Below, in pieces: positions 15,666 through 22,322 of a DNA stretch of 23,930 nucleotides (its first letter is position 1; each line of letters begins with the position of its first letter). This DNA comes from Acidobacteriota bacterium (GTDB lineage Bacteria > Acidobacteriota > Thermoanaerobaculia > Multivoradales > JAHEKO01). Where the stretch lies: positions 1 to 23,930 of the forward strand of contig JAOTZA010000009.1 of NCBI GenBank assembly GCA_029861655.1, given 5' to 3'. The notes under the pieces were generated by a model, which was not told where the DNA came from, ran no database searches, and was given only the letters and a program-made list of their open reading frames with translations. Position numbers and translations under genes: made by a program.

Positions 15666-16966
15666 GCCAACAGAGCCTCTCTATCGCCTACGGTATCGAC
15701 GACCGGCCGCCGCTTGCCGAGGCGATTCCACTGGGGATTCAGCACGTCCTGGCGATGCTGCTGAGCAATATCGCCATCCCGGTGTTGGCGGCCGGGGCGC
15801 TGGCCTTGGCGTTCGAGGACACCGCGCTCATCATCCAGATGGTCCTGTTCATGGCAGGGGTGTCGACCATCATCCAGTCCTACCCCATCGGCCCGGTCGG
15901 CGCGCGAGTCCCCATCGTCATGGGGACCTCGATCGCCTTTCTGGGCGCCATTGTGGGAATCGGCCGCGAATACGGTTTGGCGGTGGTTTTTGGCGCCTTT
16001 CTGGTGGCCTCTGTGGTCGAAGTCGTTCTGGGCTTCTCGATCTCAAAGATCCGTGGCGCCTTTCCACCCCTGGTCAACTCGATCGTGGTGATGCTCATTG
16101 GGCTGACCTTGATTCCAGTGGGCATGGACTACGCTGCCGGTGGAAAAGGGGCAGAGGACTACGGCTCGTTCACCAACCTCGGAATCGCCGCGTTCGTCTT
16201 TGTCGTCACGGTGCTTCTGAATCAATTCGGCCGCGGCTTTGTCAGCCACGGCAGCATGCTTCTGGGTGTCGCCGCGGGCTACCTGGTGGCTCTTGGAATG
16301 GGGCGGGTGGATTTTTCTCGCGTCGCCGAGGCGGGCTGGCTCTCGTTGCCTCGACCCCTGGCGTTTGGCCTCGAGTTCGAGTGGACGGCGATCGCCGTCA
16401 TGAGCTTTATCTATGTGATCTCGACCATGGAGACAATCGGGGACATCTCGGGAACGCTTGCAGCCGTCGGTCGCGAGCCGACGACCGCGGAGCTGCGCGG
16501 AGGCCTGGTTGCCGATGGTGTCATGAGTGGAGTCGCGGCTCTGTTCTCGGCGTTCCCCAACACCTCGTACTCGCAAAACGTCGGGCTGATCAATTTCACC
16601 GGAGTGGTTTCTCGCCATGTCACCGCGGTGGGCGGCGTGTTTCTGGTTGGGCTTGGTTTTGTCCCCAAGGTGGCGGCGCTCTTTGCCACGATCCCGCCCT
16701 CGGTAATCGGCGGTGCCGGCCTCATCATGTTCGCGATGATCTTCTCGAGCGGTGTGGCGATGTTCTACCGGGGGGTCGAGCTCGACCGACGCAATCTCGT
16801 GATCCTGGCGGTGGCGCTGGGGCTTGGCCTCGGAGTCGAGTTGCGGGGCGAAGTGCTGGCACACTTTCCCGACTGGGTACGCACCTTCTTTGGCTCGGGG
16901 TTGATCACCGGCGGTTTGACAGCGCTGGTTCTGAATTTGGTCCTGCCGCGACACCGCGACCCGTGA
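15662..16966 (+). CDS. NCS2-family nucleobase permease (xanthine/uric acid clade-like)
   Basis: The 434-residue membrane protein has the NCS2 (UraA/XanQ) pattern of about 14 helices. It has the conserved His of helix 1 (IQHVLAM, H28), IIQSYPIGPVGARVPIVMGTS (70-90), the helix-8 Glu in METIGD (E257) and the signature QNVGLINFTG (305-314). That signature fits the family pattern [QEP]-N-x-G-x4-T-[RKG] with Gly at the end, as in xanthine and uric acid carriers, whereas uracil carriers usually have Arg there. The substrate is therefore probably a purine taken up with a cation. The start at 15662 overlaps the stop of the preceding gene; a longer in-frame start inside the hydroxylase gene is rejected. 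Confidence 0.9.
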   Translation: MSQQSLSIAYGIDDRPPLAEAIPLGIQHVLAMLLSNIAIPVLAAGALALAFEDTALIIQMVLFMAGVSTIIQSYPIGPVGARVPIVMGTSIAFLGAIVGIGREYGLAVVFGAFLVASVVEVVLGFSISKIRGAFPPLVNSIVVMLIGLTLIPVGMDYAAGGKGAEDYGSFTNLGIAAFVFVVTVLLNQFGRGFVSHGSMLLGVAAGYLVALGMGRVDFSRVAEAGWLSLPRPLAFGLEFEWTAIAVMSFIYVISTMETIGDISGTLAAVGREPTTAELRGGLVADGVMSGVAALFSAFPNTSYSQNVGLINFTGVVSRHVTAVGGVFLVGLGFVPKVAALFATIPPSVIGGAGLIMFAMIFSSGVAMFYRGVELDRRNLVILAVALGLGLGVELRGEVLAHFPDWVRTFFGSGLITGGLTALVLNLVLPRHRDP

Positions 16967-16984
16967 CGAGCCTCGCGTGGTTTG

Positions 16985-17105
16985 GCGTTGTGGGGAGGCC
17001 GGGCCGGAGGGCTCTCGCGGCGCGAAGGCCCCGCGCCGCTGCGGCGCAGCTATTTGGAAGCCGAGCACCGCGGGAAACCGGCACGTAGCCGGGGCCCCAC
17101 AACGC
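16985..17105 (+). repeat. dispersed palindromic repeat family 2, copy 3
   Basis: Ends are an 11-bp perfect inverted repeat, GCGTTGTGGGG (16985-16995) with CCCCACAACGC (17095-17105). An inner hairpin is GCGCCG-CTG-CGGCGC. The body matches the copies at 8673-8756 and 12938-13031 but carries about 27 extra bases in the middle. It begins 19 bases after the permease stop. Confidence 0.78.
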
Positions 17106-17197
17106 ATAATGCAAAACGGTTTGACACCCGCAAGTCGATCTGTTGGGATAAACCGCTCGCGAATCGTCAAGTCAAGGCAAACAGGGGGGATGCGGCG

Positions 17198-18664
17198 ATG
17201 AGAATCTCTTTTCTCAAGGCACCGACCGGAGGCATCATCGGGCTCGAGATGATCACCTTTGTCGAGCCGCTGGGGATGGAGTGTGTGGCGGGCGGGCTCG
17301 AACCGGAAGGACACGAATGCCAGATCGTCGATCTGCGGATCGATGGTCCCGAGGCGGGGATGGAGAAGGTCAAGCGTTTCGCCCCGCAAGTCGTCGGTCT
17401 GCAGTGCAACTTCACCACCGAGCGCTATCGGATGCTGCGGCTGGCCCGACAGGTAAGGGAAGAGATGCCCGGCACCAAGGTGCTTCTTGGCGGCCACGAT
17501 GTCTCGCGCGACCCCAACTGGTTTTACCATCCGTCGATCGACGTCGTGGCGATTGGGGATGGTGAAGAGATCATGCCGGGTGTCGCGCGCGCTTTCGATG
17601 AAGGCAAAGATCTTAGGGACATTCCGGGTCTGATGATCAACGAGGCCGAAGGCCCGGTTTTTACCGGGCACGCGCCGGCACGGCGGGACATCGATGACTT
17701 GCCGATGCCCGCCCGACATCTGATCGACGACTACGCCGACAACTACTACATCAATTTCCGCCGTCCGCTGGCGCTTCTCGAGACGGCCCGCGGTTGTCCT
17801 TTCAAATGCAACTTTTGTTCGGTGTGGAAGTTTCACGAATCGACATTTCGTGAAAAGTCCCCCGAACGCACGGTCGCCGAACTCGCCGCGATCAAGGCGC
17901 CCAACGTCTTTATCACCGACGACATCTTCTGGATGAACGTCAAGCGTGGACGGGCGATGGCAAGGGCGCTCAAGGAGTCCGGGATCAAAAAGCACTACAC
18001 GGTCCAGACCCGAAGCGACATCATCTGCAGGTTCCCCGAACTGATCGAGATGTGGAAGGATTGCGGAGAGCTGTCGATCTTTATCGGTCTCGAGAAGATC
18101 GACGACGCGGGTCTCGATTCGGTCAACAAATCGAACACCGCGGAAAACAACGACCGAGCGATCGAAATTTTGCGCGACCTGGGTGTGGGTTACACACCTA
18201 ACTTTATTGTCGACCCGAGCTGGGAGCGAAAGGACTTCGACAAGCTCAAGCGTTGGATCGACAAGACCGGGGCGTACAACAGCGGCTTCTCGGTGCTCAC
18301 ACCGCTACCGGGAACGGATCTCTGGGACGAGACCAAAGACGATCTCGTCACCGAAGACTGGGAGCTCTTCGATATCGTCCACACGGTACTCCCGACCAGG
18401 CTGCCGATCGACGAGTTCTACCGCGAGTACGCCGGGCTGTGGCAGCATGCTTTGGATGTGCGCTATCAGGTGCGCGGGCGCTTCAAGACCTATCTGGGTC
18501 TGATGGCCGCGATGGCGACCGGCAAGGTGACATACAGCGCGCTGCGCAAGGGGATGCGGCTGGGTCTCTCCAAGCTCTCGGACCCCGAGTCGTTTATGCG
18601 CGCCCATCGCGGCAGCGAGGCGCGGTTGGCCGAGGCGCGCGAACTGGTCGGGGCTGGCGTCTAG
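17198..18664 (+). CDS. B12-binding radical SAM protein, HpnR-like (hopanoid C-3 methylase family)
   Basis: The 488-residue protein has an N-terminal cobalamin-binding-like domain (about 1-135; VEPLGMECVAGGLEPEGHE, VLLGGHD, VVAIGDGEE) and a radical SAM domain with the cluster motif GCPFKCNFC (C200, C204, C207). Downstream blocks SVWKFH, FITDDIFW, VQTRSDII, FIGLE, NFIVDPSWERKDF and SVLTPLPGTDLWDE match what I recall of hopanoid C-3 methylase HpnR, which methylates the A ring of hopanoids using SAM and cobalamin. No other hopanoid gene is in the window, so a related methylase with another substrate is possible. The ATG at 17198 has AGGGGGGA upstream; longer in-frame starts run into the repeat element. 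The 3' end overlaps a direct duplication. Confidence 0.8.
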   Translation: MRISFLKAPTGGIIGLEMITFVEPLGMECVAGGLEPEGHECQIVDLRIDGPEAGMEKVKRFAPQVVGLQCNFTTERYRMLRLARQVREEMPGTKVLLGGHDVSRDPNWFYHPSIDVVAIGDGEEIMPGVARAFDEGKDLRDIPGLMINEAEGPVFTGHAPARRDIDDLPMPARHLIDDYADNYYINFRRPLALLETARGCPFKCNFCSVWKFHESTFREKSPERTVAELAAIKAPNVFITDDIFWMNVKRGRAMARALKESGIKKHYTVQTRSDIICRFPELIEMWKDCGELSIFIGLEKIDDAGLDSVNKSNTAENNDRAIEILRDLGVGYTPNFIVDPSWERKDFDKLKRWIDKTGAYNSGFSVLTPLPGTDLWDETKDDLVTEDWELFDIVHTVLPTRLPIDEFYREYAGLWQHALDVRYQVRGRFKTYLGLMAAMATGKVTYSALRKGMRLGLSKLSDPESFMRAHRGSEARLAEARELVGAGV

Positions 18665-18735
18665 GAACTAGCTCTTTCGCGTGCTGACGCGGGTAATCGA
18701 GATGACCATGAGAATGGCGCCTGCGATCTGGATCG
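18644..18735. repeat. 92-bp direct repeat, copy 1
   Basis: It matches 18799-18890 at 87 of 92 positions with no gaps. It covers the last seven codons and stop of the radical SAM gene plus a remnant of the 3' end of an EamA gene. At its right edge CTGCGATC-TG-GATCGCAG (18721-18738) is a perfect palindrome that copy 2 does not have. Confidence 0.9.
18668..18735 (-). pseudogene. EamA transporter C-terminal remnant
   Basis: On the minus strand this fragment reads IQIAGAILMVISITRVSTRKS and stop, parallel to the C-terminus of the intact gene (IQITGAILMLISITQVSTRKS). Three residue changes separate them. It has no upstream part and cannot be a gene by itself. Confidence 0.75.
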
Positions 18736-18755
18736 CAGTACTAGGGGGGGGAGTA

Positions 18756-18787
18756 CTAGGGGGACAGGATACTTACCTGTCACCTAG
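18756..18787. repeat. REP-like hairpin between the 92-bp repeats
   Basis: GACAGG (18763-18768) pairs with CCTGTC (18776-18781) around the loop ATACTTA. CTAGG (18756-18760) and CCTAG (18783-18787) flank it. Just upstream AGTACTAGGGGG occurs twice (18738 and 18753). From memory, GGGACAGG-ATACTTA-CCTGTCCC palindromes are common dispersed repeats in several bacterial phyla and are often near REP-associated (Y1) transposases. None is present here. Confidence 0.65.
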
Positions 18788-18798
18788 TTTCTAGCGAG

Positions 18799-18890
18799 CT
18801 GGTCGGGGCTGGCGTCTAGGAACTAGCTCTTTCGCGTGCTGACCTGGGTAATCGAGATGAGCATGAGAATGGCGCCGGTGATCTGGATCG
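18799..18890. repeat. 92-bp direct repeat, copy 2
   Basis: It matches 18644-18735 with five mismatches. Its left part encodes a duplicate of the radical SAM C-terminus (ELVGAGV and stop), now without a gene in front. Its right part is the true 3' end of the intact EamA gene. Confidence 0.9.
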
Positions 18891-19740
18891 GCCCCAGGCG
18901 GGAGCCGTTGATCACATAATCGAAGAGCACCGCCGAGAGGGGCAGGCAAAGCTCGCAGATTGTGGCGGTCATGGCCCGGACCCGCTGCAGACCCCAGTAG
19001 TAGAGAAAAATGGCTCCGCTGCCGGTGGTCAGAGCAATGATCAGAATAGTTCCCCAGTGGGCAGAAGTGACCCTGCCGAACGGAAAGGCGGCGATGCCGC
19101 CATCTCCGACACCGGAACCGAGAAGCAACAGGGCGGTGGCAACGGTCGTCACACCATAGCGCCCGAACGTGGCTTGCCAGAAGTCGAGCGACCCCAGAAG
19201 TTTCTTGCCGAGAACCGTCGCCGAGCCAAAGCAGGCGGCGGCAAGAATCGCAAAGAGGGCTGCCTGCGCCGTGCTGCCTTCGCCGGATAGATCCGGCAGG
19301 CGGCCGCCGAACGTGAGGAGATAACCGCCGGAGATCGCCAGGGTTGCCCAGAGAAGAAACCTCTGTGTCATACGCTCGCCCAAAAGAACAGCGGCCAACA
19401 AGATGGCAAAGAGGGGTTGCAGCTTTTGCAGCAACACGACAACGCTCAGCTGGTTGAAGTTGACCAGAAAGAGAGCTTTGACGATGGCCAGGGTGCCAAA
19501 GACCCCGCCCACTAGAGCGACCAGAACAAGGGTCGACCACTCCCGCGCCGACAGACGGGCAAGGCGCGCGTAGCAGCCCGACAGGAAAGGCTGCATGAGA
19601 AGAAAGGGCACAGTGTGAAGAAGAAACACGACAAACGGCACCGGAAGCTCGAAGAGCCGCGGTGTTAGCACGACGCCATCGAGGCCCCATAGAGCAGCGG
19701 CGAGACAGATGGCCAGGGCTGCCGGAGTACGTCCGCTCAT
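18823..19740 (-). CDS. EamA/DMT-family transporter
   Basis: The 305-residue protein has ten hydrophobic helices in two EamA repeats, the drug/metabolite transporter layout. The first repeat runs from ALAICLAAALWGLDG to about LLTFGGRL (residues 5-150), with the typical LLQKLQPLFAILLAAVLLGERMT block. The second runs from AALFAILAAACFGSATVLGKK to ISITQVSTRKS. The ATG at 19740 places it 29 bases after the phosphopantetheinyl transferase stop. A longer in-frame start at 19866 would overlap that gene by about 97 bases with no similarity to transporters and is not used. The two genes are probably co-transcribed. Exported or imported substrate cannot be told from sequence. Its last codons lie in the 92-bp duplication. 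Confidence 0.88.
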   Translation of the reverse strand: MSGRTPAALAICLAAALWGLDGVVLTPRLFELPVPFVVFLLHTVPFLLMQPFLSGCYARLARLSAREWSTLVLVALVGGVFGTLAIVKALFLVNFNQLSVVVLLQKLQPLFAILLAAVLLGERMTQRFLLWATLAISGGYLLTFGGRLPDLSGEGSTAQAALFAILAAACFGSATVLGKKLLGSLDFWQATFGRYGVTTVATALLLLGSGVGDGGIAAFPFGRVTSAHWGTILIIALTTGSGAIFLYYWGLQRVRAMTATICELCLPLSAVLFDYVINGSRLGPIQITGAILMLISITQVSTRKS

Positions 19741-19769
19741 CGATTGGGTCCCAAGAAAGACGACGGATC

Positions 19770-20633
19770 TTAACGTGTGTCGGGTTTCCGGCGGCTGGAT
19801 GCGGTGGCTTCGAGAACGATCGGGCGCGATGAGATGAAATCCGGCGAGGGTGCCGGCTTGGCCCAACGGGTCACGATGCGGACCGGGACACCGCGGCCGT
19901 GCCGAAGAGCTACGGCCACCAGATGCTCACCGGGGGCACGAAAAAGGTTGAACTGCCAGTCGCGCGGATCGTCCTCGGTGCGCCGAGCGAAGCGTGCGTT
20001 CATCACGCCTTCTTCCGGGAAACGGAAGACGGCGGCATCGAGCAGCAGAGAAAAGCCGGTACCACGGGCTTTTAGATAGGCCTCCTTGAGGGTCCAATAG
20101 GCAAGAAATCGGTCCTGGCGATCCTGCCCTTCGAAGAGCTTGAGATCCGCTGCCTCCTCCGGGGCGAAACTGTGCTCGGCCATTCGCAAGGGATCCAGAC
20201 TGCGCTGGGTGCTTTCGACATCGACTCCCCCGGTTTTGCCAAGTGTGATGAGGCAAACTACGAGACGGTCGGTGTGTGCGAGATTGAAATCGAGTGAAGT
20301 CGCTTCAGGGTCGTTGACGATCCGCGGTCTTCCGTGCTGTCCCGCTTGGAACGTCCAGTTGGCGGGATCCCTTCCCGCAAAGTGTGAAAGGGCGGAGCGG
20401 GCGAGGGCGCGGCCGGTCAGAAAGAGTCGTTGGGCAAGCGGGTGACCCATCGAATCATGCCGTTTGCGCTCCTTGTCGGATAGCAGCTCGAGGGCCTCCG
20501 GCGCGTACGTCTCGGAGGTCCAGTCGTCGGGGGAAGCCAGAAATAGGTGGGCTTCGGCCGCCGGATCGTGCGCCAGGAGTGTGGGTGAAGAGTCCGGCTG
20601 TTTGTTCTTTGTCATGTTGAACGCGGATGCCAA
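19770..20633 (-). CDS. 4'-phosphopantetheinyl transferase, Sfp-type
   Basis: The 287-residue protein moves the phosphopantetheine arm of CoA onto a carrier-protein serine. Sfp-type motifs are in order: GRPRIVND near 101, FNLAHTD at 116-122, GGVDVE with the Mg ligands D138 and E140, and W-T-L-K-E-A-Y-L-K (W180 to K188). Length and pattern fit the Sfp/HetI group that serves peptide or polyketide synthases, not the short AcpS type. No synthase is in the window, so it likely serves carriers elsewhere. The TTG at 20633 has GAGG about 12 bases upstream; the ATG at 20615 (six residues shorter) is equally possible. It is divergent from the OsmC gene, with only 53-71 bases for both promoters, and is probably in one unit with the EamA transporter. 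Confidence 0.88.
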   Translation of the reverse strand: MASAFNMTKNKQPDSSPTLLAHDPAAEAHLFLASPDDWTSETYAPEALELLSDKERKRHDSMGHPLAQRLFLTGRALARSALSHFAGRDPANWTFQAGQHGRPRIVNDPEATSLDFNLAHTDRLVVCLITLGKTGGVDVESTQRSLDPLRMAEHSFAPEEAADLKLFEGQDRQDRFLAYWTLKEAYLKARGTGFSLLLDAAVFRFPEEGVMNARFARRTEDDPRDWQFNLFRAPGEHLVAVALRHGRGVPVRIVTRWAKPAPSPDFISSRPIVLEATASSRRKPDTR

Positions 20634-20686
20634 CCGGGGGAGGCTACCTCAGAGCGTCCGCCGAGGTCAGATCGGGAGGTACGGTT

Positions 20687-21166
20687 ATGCTCTTCTGGAT
20701 GGATACCCAGCCGGTCTACACCTCGCGTGTTCGTATTGAACGGATCAAGGGCCCGGTGCGCAAGGCCTATCTGCCCGAAACCCCCGACCCGGTCGTCTTT
20801 GGCGTCCACTCAGAGGTCGCCGCGCACTACGGTGTACCCGAAGATGCCTTCCCGCCCCATGCCACCACCCTCGACTATGTCGTCGCCGCGGCAGGCGGCT
20901 GACTGACCGGGACCTTTGCCGGAGCGCTGGAAGCGCGCGGCCCGAGGCTCGACGAGGGGGATCTGACGGCGGAAGTTGTGGGCACGGTGGAGAAGGATGG
21001 CAAGGTGCTGGTGATCCGCAGGGTCGAGGTGACCTATTCGCTCGCTGTCGGCGCCGAGCACCACGAAACGGCCAAGAGAGTGCACGAGTTCCACGCCGAG
21101 TACTGCCCGGTGGCGCGGTCGATCAGTGGTTCGATCGATATCGCGACAAAGCTTGAGTTTCGCTAG
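20687..21166 (+). CDS. OsmC-like peroxidase/redox protein with selenocysteine (in-frame UGA)
   Basis: The frame runs 159 residues from the ATG at 20687 (GGGAGG seven bases upstream) to TAG at 21166, broken only by TGA at 20900-20902 (residue 72). Before it the protein reads DYVVAAAGG and after it LTGTFAGALEARG. In OsmC proteins this place holds the peroxidatic Cys (AAxGGC-x-TGT). The second redox Cys is kept in EYCPVARSI (Cys140). Homology continues through the UGA in the same frame, so Sec fits much better than a premature stop. A hairpin at the right distance follows. OsmC-like proteins are among the known bacterial selenoprotein families. The expected role is thiol-dependent reduction of peroxides in the cytoplasm. 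The gene is divergent from the phosphopantetheinyl transferase gene. An automatic annotation would end it at 20902. Confidence 0.88.
20919..20940 (+). promoter_or_regulatory. candidate bacterial SECIS hairpin (OsmC-like gene)
   Basis: GCGC (20924-20927) pairs with GCGC (20933-20936) around the loop TGGAA. CCG (20919-20921) pairs with CGG (20938-20940) below a small internal loop. The apical loop begins 25 bases after the UGA and has G at its second position. This fits the bacterial SECIS model as I recall it (16-37 bases, a G in the first two loop positions). Confidence 0.65.
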
Positions 21167-21196
21167 TCCGAGATCTTCGGCTGGCGGTAGCGGTTC

Positions 21197-21356
21197 GGCC
21201 GGAGTCTCCTCAGGGCACGGCGTGCGCTACTCGAACTCCTGGGGTGTCCTGGAGGCGCGCGCCTCGGTTTCCCTCGCGCCGGGCCAGTTCGGACTCCCAT
21301 GTAGTTGCCGTTGCGCTCGGTCAAACGTCCCTGGTGGAGCCTCCGGCCGGGCCGCT
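21197..21356 (+). repeat. dispersed repeat family 1, plus-strand copy
   Basis: It aligns over about 155 bases with the minus strand of 8228-8075, at about four bases in five. Shared blocks are GGAGTCTCCTCAGGGCACGG, CCTCGGTTTCCCTCGCGCCG, GCGCTCGGTCAAACG and CCCTGGTGGAGCC. It starts 30 bases after the OsmC-like gene. CGGTCA (21318-21323) can pair with TGACCG (21392-21397), and copy 7991-8228 has an equivalent stem. Confidence 0.75.
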
Positions 21357-21690
21357 GCCGTGTTCGCGGATTCGAACCAGACCGCTCAGTCTGACCGGCG
21401 CGTGGATCGCGCGAGCGAAGATTTGGAGGCGTTGCGAGGATCCAACGCGGTGAGCAGAGGCGAGACGAGGAGAAGCGATTCGCCGCACCGCAGCGGCCTC
21501 CGCGGTAGACCTCACATCTGTGGATTCGATCAGCACGGCCGGCAGGGGCGCCGGCCGCTTCAACGGAGCGAGGAGACGCACGAATCGCCCGAGGTGAGTC
21601 TCCGGCGAGCCCGCTGGATCGCATAAGCCTCGCAGCGAAGCGAGCCGATCCAGGGGCCGGGCCGGAGAGCTGGCTATAGAGTCGCGGCTT
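21357..21690 (+). other. structured non-coding region upstream of the DinB gene
   Basis: No gene is supported here. The region is unusually rich in inverted repeats: GCGTTG (21429-21434) with CAACGC (21443-21448); GCGATTCG (21475-21482) with CGAATCGC (21581-21588), which enclose two smaller hairpins (ACCGC/GCGGT and GGCCGG/CCGGCC); and CTGGATCG (21614-21621) with CGATCCAG (21646-21653), which enclose CTCGC/GCGAG. It could be a long leader RNA, a terminator complex for the OsmC-like gene, or the body of a mobile repeat. It ends about 40 bases before the DinB start. Confidence 0.45.
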
Positions 21691-21728
21691 GAGTGGGTTG
21701 TGAGCAGATCAGCAAGGGGAGAGCGGAG

Positions 21729-22289
21729 ATGTTCGAAATCGAGTCGGTTGAGTCGAAGAACGAGATCGTCGAGGCACTGCGGGCCCAGCGAATCGAGATC
21801 GGCGACTATCTGGACGGCTTTCCAATCGAACGATTTCTGACCCCCCAAGGTGACAAGTGGTCTCCTGAAGGCCACCTCCGACACTTGGTCAAGTCGGTCC
21901 GCGCGGTGACCGGCGGTTTGCGGATCCCCAAGCTCCTGCTGGCCGCCCGCTTTGGGATCTCCTGGCGGGGCTCGCGAAGTTTCGACGAGGTGAAACAGGT
22001 GTATCTCGGTGCTTTGGACGCCGGTGCCAAGGCCGGCCGCTTTGGCCCCTCGGGGGATCGGCCGGAGCTGCCGCCCGAGGAATGGAAAGACATCGTTTTC
22101 GAACGATGGCGGAGCTCGGGTGAGGAGTTGGTTGCGGCAATCGCCCCGTGGTCCGAAAAGGCTCTCGATCACTACCGGCTGCCACATCCCCTGCTTGGCA
22201 AGTTGACGGTGCGAGAGATGCTGTTCTTTACCCTCTACCATAACGGTCACCATGCCCGTCGGATCAACGAGCGGGTGCCGAGCGAGTAA
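21729..22289 (+). CDS. DinB-family (DinB/YfiT-like) four-helix protein
   Basis: The 186-residue protein shows the DinB/YfiT metal-site pattern. It has W-S-P-E-G-H-L-R-H-L near residue 44 (H49, H52) and H-N-G-H-H-A-R-R-I near the C-terminus (H171, H174/H175), which together give the three-His site of this four-helix bundle. Some family members are thiol-dependent S-transferases (bacillithiol or mycothiol type); others are of unknown role. The ATG at 21729 has AGGGGAG upstream. Neighbouring thiol/selenol redox genes make a thiol-related function attractive, but that is inference. It is followed by the PilZ gene after 33 bases and may be co-transcribed with it. Confidence 0.8.
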   Translation: MFEIESVESKNEIVEALRAQRIEIGDYLDGFPIERFLTPQGDKWSPEGHLRHLVKSVRAVTGGLRIPKLLLAARFGISWRGSRSFDEVKQVYLGALDAGAKAGRFGPSGDRPELPPEEWKDIVFERWRSSGEELVAAIAPWSEKALDHYRLPHPLLGKLTVREMLFFTLYHNGHHARRINERVPSE

Positions 22290-22322
22290 CCGGCTGGCCC
22301 TGTCCTGCTAGAATCGGAAGCG

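Noticed and set aside
16043..17995. 650-codon minus-strand frame across permease, repeat and radical SAM gene
   Set aside because: Antisense shadow running through a repeat element and two clear genes.
19741..19866. Longer start for the EamA gene
   Set aside because: It would overlap the phosphopantetheinyl transferase gene, and the added residues are polar and not transporter-like.
20900..20902. Reading the TGA in the OsmC-like gene as a nonsense mutation (pseudogene)
   Set aside because: The frame stays intact on both sides, the stop is TGA and lies at the redox Cys, and a suitable hairpin follows. A second gene nearby shows the same pattern.
21614..21653. tRNA-like or riboswitch-like fold
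   Set aside because: The stem and inner hairpin do not match a tRNA arm set or any riboswitch I know. Kept only as an unclassified structured region.
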